Positions 24,079 to 32,187 of a stretch of DNA of 50,850 nt are shown in pieces. The DNA lies in the NCBI GenBank assembly GCA_037445245.1, contig JBBIKU010000002.1, forward strand, positions 1 through 50,850. Reading direction: 5' to 3'. A program made the position numbers and the translations under genes. Within the stretch, counting starts at the first letter, position 1, and each line of letters opens with the position of its first letter. The notes below the pieces were generated by a model. That model saw nothing but the letters and a program-made list of their open reading frames with translations. It was not told the origin of the DNA and ran no database searches. The DNA is from JBBIKU01 sp037445245 (lineage in GTDB: Bacteria > Chloroflexota > Anaerolineae > Anaerolineales > Anaerolineaceae).

Positions 24079-24183
24079 GGGGGAGACGGAATCAATATTC
24101 CTGACATCATAAGTGCTCATCGCGGTCTCCTCCTTTGGTGCAAGCCTCCGCCGGGTTTATTATCGGGCGGGGGCTTGTTTTAT
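24079..24183 (+). ncRNA. Candidate small structured RNA
   Basis: GGGGGAGAC (24079-24087) can pair with GTCTCCTCC (24125-24133), with one G-U pair, and is followed by a full terminator. A TATGAT box lies at 24070-24075 but the -35 is poor. It could be an independent RNA of about 100 nt or simply the 3' UTR of the hydrolase gene. No known RNA family was recognised. Confidence 0.25.
24141..24183 (+). terminator. Rho-independent terminator
   Basis: CAAGCCTCCGCC (24141-24152) pairs with GGCGGGGGCTTG (24166-24177), 12 bp with one G-U pair, directly followed by TTTT. Best terminator in the window; it ends the plus-strand transcript before dnaJ. Confidence 0.85.
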
Positions 24184-24319
24184 CCACTCACGCCTGTGCT
24201 GGCGCTAACCTGGCGGTGAAGGTCGAATCCGGTTGTGGCAAATGATGAGCGTACATCGTTGCCATATCAACTTTGTAATAGCGAAAGGTTAGAAATGTAT
24301 AAGATATCTGCCAGCGGTC

Positions 24320-24349
24320 TTGACTTTGATTGCTTGGCGGGCATAAAAT
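24320..24349 (+). promoter_or_regulatory. Promoter of dnaJ-htrA-baeRF, apparently leaderless
   Basis: TTGACT (24320-24325), 18 bp, TAAAAT (24344-24349). Only six bases separate the -10 box from the ATG at 24356, so transcription should begin at or next to the start codon. No CIRCE element is seen. Confidence 0.7.
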
Positions 24350-24355
24350 GAAGCC

Positions 24356-25285
24356 ATGGAGTATAAGGACTATTATCAGATCCTGGGTGTGGGGCGCAAT
24401 GCCAGCGCCGAGGAGATCAAGCGCGCCTATCGCAAACTGGCGATGCAATACCACCCCGATCGCAACCCTGGTAATCAACAGGCAGAGGAGAGATTTAAAG
24501 AAATTAACGAAGCCAACGAAGTGCTGAGCGACCCCAAAAAACGTGTCCATTACGACCAGCTCGGCGAGTCGTATTCGCGCTGGCAGCAAAGCGGCGGACG
24601 CAGCGGGGACTTCAGGTGGGAAGACTGGTTTTCCCAGTCGCCCGGCGGGGCGCGGGTGGAATACGGCGGTGATATTGGTGATCTTTTCGGTGGGGGGTTT
24701 TCCGATTTCTTCAACCAGATCTTCGGAGGGATGTACGGCGGGCGGACAAGTCAATCCCGGCGTTCGAGCACAACCGCTTTTCGCTCGCCGCAACACCACC
24801 AGCAAAAAGTTACCATCAGCTTGCAGGAAGCATACACCGGCACCCAGCGTGTGCTGCAGATCAATGGCAGACGGATGGAGGTAACAATTCCGCCTGGCGC
24901 CCAAACCGGCACAAAGGTGCGTATGGCAGGGGTCACCCCGGCTGCTCCTGGCGGGCAAAAAGGTGATCTCTATCTGGTGATTGATGTTGCCCCGGATGGG
25001 CGCTTCGAACGCAAGGGTGACGACCTATACACCGAGATCACCATTGACTTGTACACTGCCGTGTTGGGCGGACAGGCGAGTGTACCTACGCCTGCCGGTG
25101 ATGTGATGTTGAGCATACCCGCGGGCACTCAACCCGGACAAACTTTCCGGTTAGCAGGACGCGGCATGCCCAAGCTGCGCACCAAGCAGGAGCACGGCGA
25201 TTTGTACGCCAAAGTCAAAGTTCAAATCCCGAGCAAACTCAGCGCCGAACAAAAAGCGTTGTTTGAAAAACTGCGCCAGAGTTGA
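24356..25285 (+). CDS. dnaJ: DnaJ/CbpA-type J-domain co-chaperone
   Basis: A 309-residue Hsp40 that stimulates Hsp70 (DnaK) ATPase. J-domain at residues 1-70 with the essential HPD in YHPDRNPGN. A Gly/Phe-rich region follows (GDIGDLFGGGFSDFFNQIFGGMYGG). Two C-terminal peptide-binding beta domains start at VTISLQEAYTGTQ. The zinc-finger CxxCxGxG repeats are absent, making this the CbpA class rather than true DnaJ. No ribosome-binding site is present, which fits the leaderless promoter. It heads a cluster with htrA and an eRF1-like gene, with 42-base gaps. Confidence 0.9.
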   Translation: MEYKDYYQILGVGRNASAEEIKRAYRKLAMQYHPDRNPGNQQAEERFKEINEANEVLSDPKKRVHYDQLGESYSRWQQSGGRSGDFRWEDWFSQSPGGARVEYGGDIGDLFGGGFSDFFNQIFGGMYGGRTSQSRRSSTTAFRSPQHHQQKVTISLQEAYTGTQRVLQINGRRMEVTIPPGAQTGTKVRMAGVTPAAPGGQKGDLYLVIDVAPDGRFERKGDDLYTEITIDLYTAVLGGQASVPTPAGDVMLSIPAGTQPGQTFRLAGRGMPKLRTKQEHGDLYAKVKVQIPSKLSAEQKALFEKLRQS

Positions 25286-25327
25286 GCACGGCTGATTAAT
25301 CGTAGAACGGAAAGAAGGAGGTACTTT

Positions 25328-26515
25328 ATGAATAAGAAACTGGCGATCTTTTCCATGATCGTTGTTTTGTTGTTCACCACCCTGGCTTGCCAGATCAGCT
25401 TTCAGATGCCCCAAATTCTGTCTGAACAAACTGCTGCTGAGACCACTGCTCCCCGTCCCTTCGCCACCCCCACTGTCGCACCGCCGGTGATCAAAGCGCC
25501 AGAAGCGCTCGGCAGCCTGTCTGGGCTAGAAACCCTGTTGCCCGAGCTGTACGAGCGCGTCAGCCCGGGAGTGGTTGCGATTCGAACGTTAGGTCCGGGC
25601 GGAGGTGGTCTGGGATCGGGCTTCGTTTACAGTGAAGAGGGTTTCATCGTCACCAATTATCATGTGGTTGAGAACGCCGCAAACCTTGAGATACACTTTG
25701 CCTCTGGGTACAAAGTGCGCGGTAAAGTCATCGGCACCGACATCGATTCGGATGTGGCGGTGATCGAAGTGGATGCGCCGCCGGAGGAATTATTCCCGCT
25801 GGCGCTGGGCGATTCCGAAGCACTCAAGATCGGTCAGCCGGTGGTGGCGATCGGCAACCCCTTCGGATTGAGCGGCACGATGACGCTGGGCATCGTTTCT
25901 GCTAAAGGGCGCACGTTGGAATCATTGCGTCCCGCCAGCCAGAGCGCCTTCTTTAGCGCCGGGGATATTATTCAAACCGATGCTTCGATCAACCCTGGCA
26001 ATTCGGGCGGACCGTTGCTGAACCTTAACGGGCAGGTGATCGGCGTCAATCGCGCCATTCGCACCGCCGGAATTACCCCAAGCGGGGAACCGCTCAACAC
26101 CGGTATCGGTTTTGCCGTTTCGGTGAATATTATTAAGCGGGTGGTGCCGGTGTTGATCGAGACCGGCAGCTTCGAATATCCCTACCTGGGCATCACTGCC
26201 CGCCCGGAACTGACCTTGACCGAACAGGAATTGCTCGGTTTGTCCCAATCGGTTGGAGCGTACGTGATCAGCGTCGAACCGGGTAGCCCGGCGGATCAAG
26301 CTGGTCTGCGTGGCGGCACACGCCCCACCCAGATCCCAGAGGTAATGGCTGGTGGCGATCTGATCATTGCCGTTGACGATCAGCCGGTGTACACTTTCGG
26401 CGATCTGCTCAGCTATCTGATGCTCAACAAAAGCCACGGTGAAGATATCGTCCTCACCATCTTACGCAACAATCAAGAAATGGAGGTGACCGTAACCCTG
26501 GGGAAGCGCCCGTAG
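25328..26515 (+). CDS. HtrA/DegP-type serine protease, lipoprotein with PDZ domain
   Basis: A 395-residue protein. Signal peptide ends at lipobox TLAC (Cys21), followed by a Thr/Pro linker, so the protease should be tethered outside the membrane. The trypsin-like domain has His112 (TNYHVV), Asp142 (DIDSDVAVIEV) and Ser226 in NPGNSGGPL, the full triad. One PDZ domain follows from about residue 280 (YLGITARPELTLTEQE to VTVTLGKRP). HtrA proteases degrade misfolded envelope proteins. AAGGAGG precedes the ATG. It is second gene of the dnaJ cluster. Confidence 0.92.
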   Translation: MNKKLAIFSMIVVLLFTTLACQISFQMPQILSEQTAAETTAPRPFATPTVAPPVIKAPEALGSLSGLETLLPELYERVSPGVVAIRTLGPGGGGLGSGFVYSEEGFIVTNYHVVENAANLEIHFASGYKVRGKVIGTDIDSDVAVIEVDAPPEELFPLALGDSEALKIGQPVVAIGNPFGLSGTMTLGIVSAKGRTLESLRPASQSAFFSAGDIIQTDASINPGNSGGPLLNLNGQVIGVNRAIRTAGITPSGEPLNTGIGFAVSVNIIKRVVPVLIETGSFEYPYLGITARPELTLTEQELLGLSQSVGAYVISVEPGSPADQAGLRGGTRPTQIPEVMAGGDLIIAVDDQPVYTFGDLLSYLMLNKSHGEDIVLTILRNNQEMEVTVTLGKRP

Positions 26516-26557
26516 CAGATGCAGTCGTTCCACCATACTCTTGACCAAGGAGGTGTT

Positions 26558-27658
26558 ATGTTCGACGATCGAGACCTGCGGGAGTTGCTTGAATTTTCCG
26601 CGCCTGAACCGGTTTTGAGTGTTTACCTCAACACCGATCCACAACAAGGGAACGCCGACGCTTACCGGCTGCGGTTGCGAACGATGCTCAAGGAAGTAAA
26701 ACTGCCGGAAGATGTGGCAGTCGTGGAGCAATACTTCAGTCAGGTGTATGACTGGTCCGGGCGCAGCGTGGCGGTCTTTTCCTGTGCACCACAACAATTT
26801 TTTCGAGCTTTTCCGCTGGCAATAGCGCTGCAAGATCAGGTGCACGTGGGCGGACGTCCGAGCATCAAGCCGCTGACGAATTTAGTGGATAATTATGGCG
26901 GATACGGCGTGGTGTTGGTTGACCAGCAGGGCGCCCGGCTGTTTCACTTTCATCTCGGCGAGTTGCGCGAACAAGAAGGGGTGCTGGGCGAAAGCGTCAA
27001 ACGTACCAAACGCGGTGGCTCCTCGAGCTTACGCGGGCGGCGAGGCGGAAGCGCCGGACAAACTCGCGCCGTTGAAGCAACGGTGGAACGGAATATGAAG
27101 GAATCTGCCGAGTTTGCCGCCGAATTTTTCGAACAAAACCGCGTGCGGCGCATTTTGATCGGCGCTACCGATGATAATATTGCCATGTTTCGGAGCGAGC
27201 TCCCCAAAGCCTGGCAGAGTCTGGTGGTGGGCACTTTCCATGCCAGCATGAATGCTGCCCACACCGAAGTGCTGACGCATGCGTTGGAGATTGGGCAACA
27301 GAACGAGCGCCGGCGAGAGCAGCGCCTGGTTGAAAACATCATCACCAACGCCGCCAAGGGCAACCAGGCGGTGGCAGGTCTAGGTGCCACTCTGGAAATG
27401 GTCAATGCCAAGCGGGTGCAGACGTTGGTGATCGCCGATGGCTATCGCCAACCCGGCTATCGTTGCCCCGATTGCGAGCTGTTGAGCGTTAAAGCGGATT
27501 TGAACTGTGGGGGCTGCGGTAAAAAAACCGAATTGGTTGAAGACGTGATTGAGGAAGCGGTCAACATCGTGTTGCGCCACCGCGGTGGGGTGGAGGTAAT
27601 TCGGGACAACCCGGCGTTCGAAAAAGCCGGCAGCGTGGGGGCGCTGTTGCGGTATTAG
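26558..27658 (+). CDS. eRF1/Vms1-like bacterial release-factor family protein (baeRF)
   Basis: A 366-residue protein resembling the bacterial archaeo-eukaryotic release factor (baeRF) families, probably family 10. N-terminal domain: VLSVYLNTDP. Middle domain: GVVLVDQQGARLFHFHLGE, then a basic loop RGGSSSLRGRRGGSAGQTR with GGSAGQ at residues 163-168, reminiscent of the catalytic GGQ of eRF1 and the GxxQ-type loop of Vms1, followed by an RNMKESAEFAAEFF helix. C-terminal domain: L7Ae-like with a zinc ribbon, CPDC at 303-306 and CGGC at 317-320. Relatives cleave peptidyl-tRNA in stalled complexes; activity here is inferred. ATG at 26558 follows AAGGAGG; the frame upstream lacks support. Confidence 0.8.
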   Translation: MFDDRDLRELLEFSAPEPVLSVYLNTDPQQGNADAYRLRLRTMLKEVKLPEDVAVVEQYFSQVYDWSGRSVAVFSCAPQQFFRAFPLAIALQDQVHVGGRPSIKPLTNLVDNYGGYGVVLVDQQGARLFHFHLGELREQEGVLGESVKRTKRGGSSSLRGRRGGSAGQTRAVEATVERNMKESAEFAAEFFEQNRVRRILIGATDDNIAMFRSELPKAWQSLVVGTFHASMNAAHTEVLTHALEIGQQNERRREQRLVENIITNAAKGNQAVAGLGATLEMVNAKRVQTLVIADGYRQPGYRCPDCELLSVKADLNCGGCGKKTELVEDVIEEAVNIVLRHRGGVEVIRDNPAFEKAGSVGALLRY

Positions 27659-27690
27659 CTGGCGATAAAATCAACCGTCGCAGGCTGGGG

Positions 27691-27712
27691 TTCAACCTCA
27701 CCAGTGGTTGAA
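27691..27712. terminator. Hairpin after the baeRF gene
   Basis: TTCAACC (27691-27697) and GGTTGAA (27706-27712) form a perfect 7-bp stem with an 8-nt loop, 33 bases after the stop. No T-run, so terminator status is uncertain. Confidence 0.35.
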
Positions 27713-27835
27713 GTGCACCCGCTCGGGCTTGAAACGCCGGGTGGGAGCCACTCTTTTTTCAGGAAAGCCGAGCGCCACCAACGACAGGGGGTGGATGTGT
27801 GAGGGCAGCCCAATCAATTGGTTTGAGCGCGCCAT
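27698..27835 (-). pseudogene. Nitroreductase C-terminal remnant
   Basis: About 45 codons on the minus strand read QLIGLPSHIHPLSLVALGFP, then RFKPERVHFNHW and stop. This matches the usual C-terminus of nitroreductase-family flavoproteins (GLPEHxxPLxLxxxGYP ... RxxPERVHxxxW). The rest of the enzyme, including the FMN-binding N-terminus, is missing from both strands nearby. It appears to be a deletion relic. The frame to 27943 has no further homology. Confidence 0.65.
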
Positions 27836-28237
27836 AGGTATCGCCTTTTCCGTGACGACCATAGTCAATCTCCTGCCTGACTCTTTCCGTTGGTTGAATT
27901 GCCTCGATAAAAATCTTACTTTGCGAAAAGACGTTGGCTCCAAATAGGCGTTACCCTAAGGCAGATCACAGATCTGCAGCGGGAGCCTATGATGAGTCCA
28001 AGAAGCTAACGTGAACTGGCGGAAGCGATACGACCGCCTTATTGGAAAGCCAGTAAAACGACAAATACCAGAATCAGCCCAACGTACCCTGCCGAGTCTT
28101 CGCCAGACACGTCAATCCAGGCATTGCCGGGCGCATGACCGCATGCGCCAGCGCCATCCCGATTAAGAAGAGGATCACAGTGATTATCCTGTGTCTTTAC
28201 TCCAACCGTCTCATATGTGTTGAACTTTAACAATTGT
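27836..28237. other. Gene-poor region between remnant and rnj promoter
   Basis: No intact gene is seen. There is a palindrome GCAGATC/GATCTGC at 27961-27977. A 64-codon minus-strand frame (28039-28233) ends in a hydrophobic stretch (GLILVFVVLLAF) and might be another relic, but I cannot assign it. Confidence 0.5.
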
Positions 28238-28266
28238 TTGACAAGCTTATCCGAGTGTGTTAAAAT
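28238..28266 (+). promoter_or_regulatory. Strong promoter of rnj
   Basis: Perfect TTGACA (28238-28243), 17 bp, TAAAAT (28261-28266). Start near 28273, so the leader is about 200 nt. A second TATAAT at 28272-28277 may give another start. Confidence 0.75.
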
Positions 28267-28272
28267 TTATGT

Positions 28273-28472
28273 ATAATTCTTCAAAAATTATGCCGGAAAA
28301 CCGGCACGGACTTGTTTTTTGTATTCAAGCTTATCGTTCAACGACGCAGGTGAAATCCATCAGCCCAGGCTGGAGGTAGCGGTCGAGGCTGTATTGTTTC
28401 TACCACGATGGAACTCACTTGCAGTTCGAGGGACGCAAAAGATTTAAACGATGAAGTAAAGGAATCAATCTT
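28273..28472 (+). promoter_or_regulatory. Long structured 5' leader of rnj
   Basis: The leader contains a hairpin TGCCGG-aaaa-CCGGCA (28291-28306) with a T6 run at 28315-28320, resembling an attenuator but with an 8-nt gap. Further on GGTAG can pair with CTACC, and CAGCCCAGGCTG is self-complementary. Autoregulation by RNase J is a possibility, because several RNases control their own leaders. This is inference. Confidence 0.4.
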
Positions 28473-30113
28473 GTGAAGCACAATGTTCTACGCGCCGTTC
28501 CTCTCGGAGGATTGGGAGAGGTCGGCAAGAATATGCTGGCGTTCGAATACGCCGGCAACATCCTTATAATTGACAGTGGGTTGATGTTCCCGGAAAATGA
28601 TATGCTGGGGATCGACTATATCATCCCCGATTTCAACTATTTGCTCGAAAAGCGCAAGCAGGTGCGCGCAATTGTAGTCACCCACGGTCATGAAGATCAT
28701 ATTGGCGCCATCCATCACGTGCTGCAGGAATTCAACGTTCCCATCTACGCCACGCCGCTGACGCGCGGCTTGCTGGAGGTAAAGCTGGCGCGCAACGGAA
28801 TGGCGCAAAAGGCACAACTCAACACCGTCAACGCCGGCGATAAGATCAAGATCGGTCCGTTCGGGGTCGAGTTCTTCCATGTCTGCCATTCCATCCCCGG
28901 TGCAGTTGGGCTGGGCATCCAAACTCCGGTCGGTTTGATTGTTCACTCCGGTGATTACAAATTTGACCACACCCCGGTGGACAACTGGCCCACCGATTAC
29001 GCCAAACTAGCTGAATTTTCGCAGCGTGGTGTGCTGGCGTTGTTCGCCGATTCCACCAACTCCGATCGCCCCGGCTGGACGCTCTCGGAGCGGGTGATCG
29101 ATGGTGCTTTCGACCAGGTTTTCAGCCAATCCGAAGGCAGGATCATCATCGCCAGTTTCGCATCGTTGATCTCGCGGATGCAACAGGTTGCCAACGCCTG
29201 CCAGCGGCACGGGCGCAAGCTGGCGTTTGCCGGCAGCAGCATGGTCGACAACGCCAAGATGGCGCGCAAGTTGGGCTATCTGGATATCGCTGATGCGCTG
29301 CTGGTCAATCTCGATCAGGCTCTCAAATTGCCGGATGACGAGATCGTGATCATGTGCACTGGCTCGCAGGGAGAACCGACTTCAATTCTGGGGCGGCTTT
29401 CAGCCGGTCGTCATCGCCAGTTCGATATTCAAGCCGGCGACACGGTAGTGCTCTCCTCACATCCCATCCCCGGCAACGAGGAGAATGTCTATCGCACCAT
29501 CAACCGCCTCTTCCAGCGCGGCGCCAACGTCATCTACGAGGGCATCGCTCCGGTTCACGTTTCTGGTCACGCCAGTCAGGAGGAGATGAAATTGTTGCTG
29601 CACCTGGTGCGCCCCCACAATGTGGTGCCAGTGCATGGTGAATTGCGCCACCTCAAACAACATGGCGTTCTGGCACAGCAACTGGGATATGCCCCCGAGA
29701 ATATCGCCGTGGTCGAAAACGGGCAGGTAATCGAGTTCGAAGATGGGAAAATGCGGCTGGGGGAGCGTGTGCCGGGTTCATATGTGTTTGTGGATGGCAG
29801 CGGAGTCGGCGATGTGACCCCCACCATCATGCGCGAACGCGAAGAATTGTCGCAAGATGGCGTTTTGCTGGTGCATTTGGTGCTCGAGAAGGAGTCTGGA
29901 AAACTGAAAAGCGAGCCGGAAATCGTCACGCGGGGGTTCATCTTGCCCAGCGAAGGGGAAGAACTGCTGGCTGACGCTCGCAAACGAATCGCCGAAACGG
30001 TCAAGCGTGCCAACGGCAATCTTCAAAACGATGTGCAGAAAGCGGTGCGCACTCATTTGTACAATGAGACGCGTCGCTCTCCGGTGGTGTTTGTGACCGT
30101 CAGCGAGGTCTAG
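28473..30113 (+). CDS. rnj: Ribonuclease J
   Basis: A 546-residue metallo-beta-lactamase/beta-CASP nuclease for mRNA decay and rRNA maturation, with 5'-exonuclease and endonuclease activity in the family. Start GTG at 28473 with AAAGGA upstream. Seen: LGGLGEVGKNMLAFEY, the zinc motif THGHEDHIGAI, HSIPGAVGLGIQT, the HSGDYKFD segment, and beta-CASP motifs ADSTNSDRPG, MCTGSQGEP and HVSGHAS. The C-terminal domain is present, so length is normal. Converges with pcm, 10 bp away. Confidence 0.95.
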   Translation: MKHNVLRAVPLGGLGEVGKNMLAFEYAGNILIIDSGLMFPENDMLGIDYIIPDFNYLLEKRKQVRAIVVTHGHEDHIGAIHHVLQEFNVPIYATPLTRGLLEVKLARNGMAQKAQLNTVNAGDKIKIGPFGVEFFHVCHSIPGAVGLGIQTPVGLIVHSGDYKFDHTPVDNWPTDYAKLAEFSQRGVLALFADSTNSDRPGWTLSERVIDGAFDQVFSQSEGRIIIASFASLISRMQQVANACQRHGRKLAFAGSSMVDNAKMARKLGYLDIADALLVNLDQALKLPDDEIVIMCTGSQGEPTSILGRLSAGRHRQFDIQAGDTVVLSSHPIPGNEENVYRTINRLFQRGANVIYEGIAPVHVSGHASQEEMKLLLHLVRPHNVVPVHGELRHLKQHGVLAQQLGYAPENIAVVENGQVIEFEDGKMRLGERVPGSYVFVDGSGVGDVTPTIMREREELSQDGVLLVHLVLEKESGKLKSEPEIVTRGFILPSEGEELLADARKRIAETVKRANGNLQNDVQKAVRTHLYNETRRSPVVFVTVSEV

Positions 30114-30123
30114 GCGGTTGACG

Positions 30124-30789
30124 TTATTCGTCCCACTCGTTTTTCTTCCAGCCGTGCTTGCCCCGCAGCGGCACAAATGCCACCGGCAGAATATGTTCTT
30201 GGAGGAATTTATCCCCTTGGCGCTGCCAGCGTTGCAGCTCCTGCCCGTGACGGTTGCCCACCGGAAGCACCAACCTGCCGCCTTCGTCAAGCTGTGAAAG
30301 CAACGGCTCGGAGGGCGCCGGCGCGGCGGCGGTAACCAAGATTGCCTGGTAGGGGGCAGCGTCCTTCCAGCCCAGCGATCCATCCCCGATGTGCACGTGC
30401 ACGTTGGTCAGTCCAAGTTCTGCCAGCACCTGGCGGGCACCTTCCGCTAATTCAGGGTGGCGCTCGATGGTGTGCACCGTCTTTGCCAATCGCCCCAGGA
30501 TCGCCGCCTGGTAGCCCGAGCCGGTGCCGATCTCGAGCACGTTTTCCTCTCCTTTCAGGTCCAACAGATCGGTCATTAATGCTACGATGTAGGGCTGCGA
30601 AATGGTTTGTCCACTGCCGATCGGCAAGGCGCCGTCTTCATAAGCCATGTCCTGCATGTTGGGCGGTACAAATCGATGCCGAGGAATCTCACACATGACA
30701 TCCAGGATACGCTTGTTGGTAATGCCGCGATTCTTGATCTGCGTCATCACCATTTCTTTACGGAGGTTATCGAGACGGACTTGTTTCAT
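30124..30789 (-). CDS. pcm: Protein-L-isoaspartate O-methyltransferase
   Basis: A 221-residue SAM-dependent enzyme that methylates isoaspartyl residues to start repair of aged proteins. Signatures: FVPPNMQDMAYEDGALPIGSGQTISQPYIVALM and the SAM motif VLEIGTGSGYQAAILGRLA; then VTAAAPAPSEPLLSQLDEGGRLVLPVG. Start ATG at 30789 overlaps the mutY stop (ATGA) and follows AAGGAG. The longer frame runs back into mutY and is rejected. Last gene of the minus-strand repair cluster. Confidence 0.94.
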   Translation of the reverse strand: MKQVRLDNLRKEMVMTQIKNRGITNKRILDVMCEIPRHRFVPPNMQDMAYEDGALPIGSGQTISQPYIVALMTDLLDLKGEENVLEIGTGSGYQAAILGRLAKTVHTIERHPELAEGARQVLAELGLTNVHVHIGDGSLGWKDAAPYQAILVTAAAPAPSEPLLSQLDEGGRLVLPVGNRHGQELQRWQRQGDKFLQEHILPVAFVPLRGKHGWKKNEWDE

Positions 30790-31859
30790 GCTCCTTTTCC
30801 ATTTTGCAACTGGCGGGCAATCTGGCGGTCGATCTTGCCCATGGGATAGTGGTTCAACGCTTGCAGTTTCACCCAGCGCAGATCGCTGGCATGAATCGCC
30901 TGAGGTTCGCCGTCGATCAGGATGCATTCGTAGGCGTGCAACGTGACCCGAAAATGTGTGTAAGCGTGGCGGTAGACCCCGATGGCTTGGTTGACCTCGA
31001 TCTGCACACCAAGCTCCTCGTTGATTTCGCGTTGAAGACTGGCGGCTGGCGTTTCACCGGCTTCGAGCTTGCTCCCCGGAAACTCCCACAGACCCCCCAG
31101 AAGCCCCTTAGCGGGGCGCTGGGTGATCAGAACGCGCCCGTCGTGGCGGCGCAACACGGCGGCGCTGGCGATGAGGTGCGGAACGGGCGGGCGTTTCACC
31201 GTAAGCGGGCGTTCTTCTTGAAGGTTGAGGGCGCGCGCCTGACATAATGCCGCCAACGGACAGCGTTCGCAAGCCGGGGCACGCGGGGTGCAGATCGTGG
31301 CGCCCAGATCCATCAGCGCCTGGTTGTAATCACCGGCGCGTCCGGCGGGTAGGTGTTCGGCGGCAAGCTGCCGCAGGCGCTCTTCCCCTTCAGCCGAGCG
31401 CACCGGCAGCCTGACATCGAAAAGGCGCGCCAGAACTCGGCGGACGTTGCCATCCAAAGCTGGCGCGTCTTGACCGAAGGCGATCGAGGCGATCGCCGCC
31501 GCGGTGTAGCGCCCGATGCCTGGCAGTTTTTGCAATTGCTCCCGTTGGCAGGGGAGCTTTCCGCCGTATTTCTCCATCACCAGGCGGGCAGCGCGATGCA
31601 AGTTGCGCCCGCGGCTGTAATAGCCCAGACCTTCCCATGCCTGCAGCACTTCCTGTTCGTTGGCGCGTGCCAGATGCGTAAGGGTGGGGAAGCGCTCCAT
31701 CCATCGCTGGTAATAGGGAATAACCGTATCCACCCGAGTTTGTTGCAGCATGATCTCGGATACCCATACCCGGTAGGGGTCTACGACGTCACGCCATGGG
31801 AGATGGCGGCTGTGCTTTTGGTACCATGCCAGCAACCGTTGGGCTATCTCTATTGTCAT
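30786..31859 (-). CDS. mutY: A/G-specific adenine glycosylase
   Basis: A 357-residue base-excision repair enzyme removing adenine paired with 8-oxoguanine. HhH-GPD domain with catalytic Glu in VSEIMLQQTRVDTV, LPGIGRYTAAAIASIAFG (hairpin) and the catalytic Asp in ALDGNVRRVLARLF. The iron-sulfur ligands are C-x6-C-x2-C-x5-C in CTPRAPACERCPLAALC. The C-terminal Nudix-like domain keeps a full Nudix box (GSKLEAGETPAASLQREINEELGV), which recognises 8-oxoG. Full length. It is followed by pcm with a 4-base overlap, pairing DNA and protein damage repair. Confidence 0.95.
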   Translation of the reverse strand: MTIEIAQRLLAWYQKHSRHLPWRDVVDPYRVWVSEIMLQQTRVDTVIPYYQRWMERFPTLTHLARANEQEVLQAWEGLGYYSRGRNLHRAARLVMEKYGGKLPCQREQLQKLPGIGRYTAAAIASIAFGQDAPALDGNVRRVLARLFDVRLPVRSAEGEERLRQLAAEHLPAGRAGDYNQALMDLGATICTPRAPACERCPLAALCQARALNLQEERPLTVKRPPVPHLIASAAVLRRHDGRVLITQRPAKGLLGGLWEFPGSKLEAGETPAASLQREINEELGVQIEVNQAIGVYRHAYTHFRVTLHAYECILIDGEPQAIHASDLRWVKLQALNHYPMGKIDRQIARQLQNGKGA

Positions 31860-31874
31860 CGATCAGATGAGATG

Positions 31875-32177
31875 TTAGAACTGAAACCCGCCGCTTGCCG
31901 AAACAATCTTGTACGAATAATTCTTGACAAAATCCTTCAACTGATTGTTGAGGCTCTCCCACTCGGAAGAGCTCAACAATTGCTTTGCCGCCGCAACCGA
32001 TGGCAACACCGCCCCGACCAATATCTGGGGGTGGGCACCGTACACCGTCGCCCAGGCATCGCTCAGGTCAAAGCCCAGGCTCTGCACGCCCGGAATGAAC
32101 TCCCGCACCACGAATTCAAAGTATTCCTGCTCTCGTTGGGGAGCGATGTCCCAGGTCATGATGAGTTTGACTGCCAC
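31875..32177 (-). CDS. Small conserved protein, probable dimeric alpha/beta-barrel
   Basis: A 100-residue protein: VKLIMTWDIAPQREQEYFEFVVREFIPGVQSLGFDLSDAWATVYG, then LVGAVLP and a helix-rich end. The pattern (beta strand with WDI, helix EYFEFVVREFIPG) resembles NIPSNAP/DUF3303-type ferredoxin-like proteins, which I give only as a resemblance. Start GTG at 32177 with GAGG(T) seven bases upstream; the longer frame overlaps the preceding gene. Lies between the MBL-fold gene and mutY in one operon. Confidence 0.65.
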   Translation of the reverse strand: MAVKLIMTWDIAPQREQEYFEFVVREFIPGVQSLGFDLSDAWATVYGAHPQILVGAVLPSVAAAKQLLSSSEWESLNNQLKDFVKNYSYKIVSASGGFQF

Positions 32178-32187
32178 AGCCGTTACC

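Larger units (their letters stand above)
24029..24355 (+). other. 327-bp intergenic region with a structured segment, terminator and leaderless dnaJ promoter
   Basis: Three things are seen: a potentially folded segment at 24079-24133, a rho-independent terminator at 24141-24183 and the dnaJ promoter at 24320-24349. No protein-coding frame is convincing. Confidence 0.6.

Noticed and set aside
28039..28233. 64-codon minus-strand frame with a hydrophobic end
   Set aside because: No ribosome-binding site and no family match; kept only as a possible relic in the region note.
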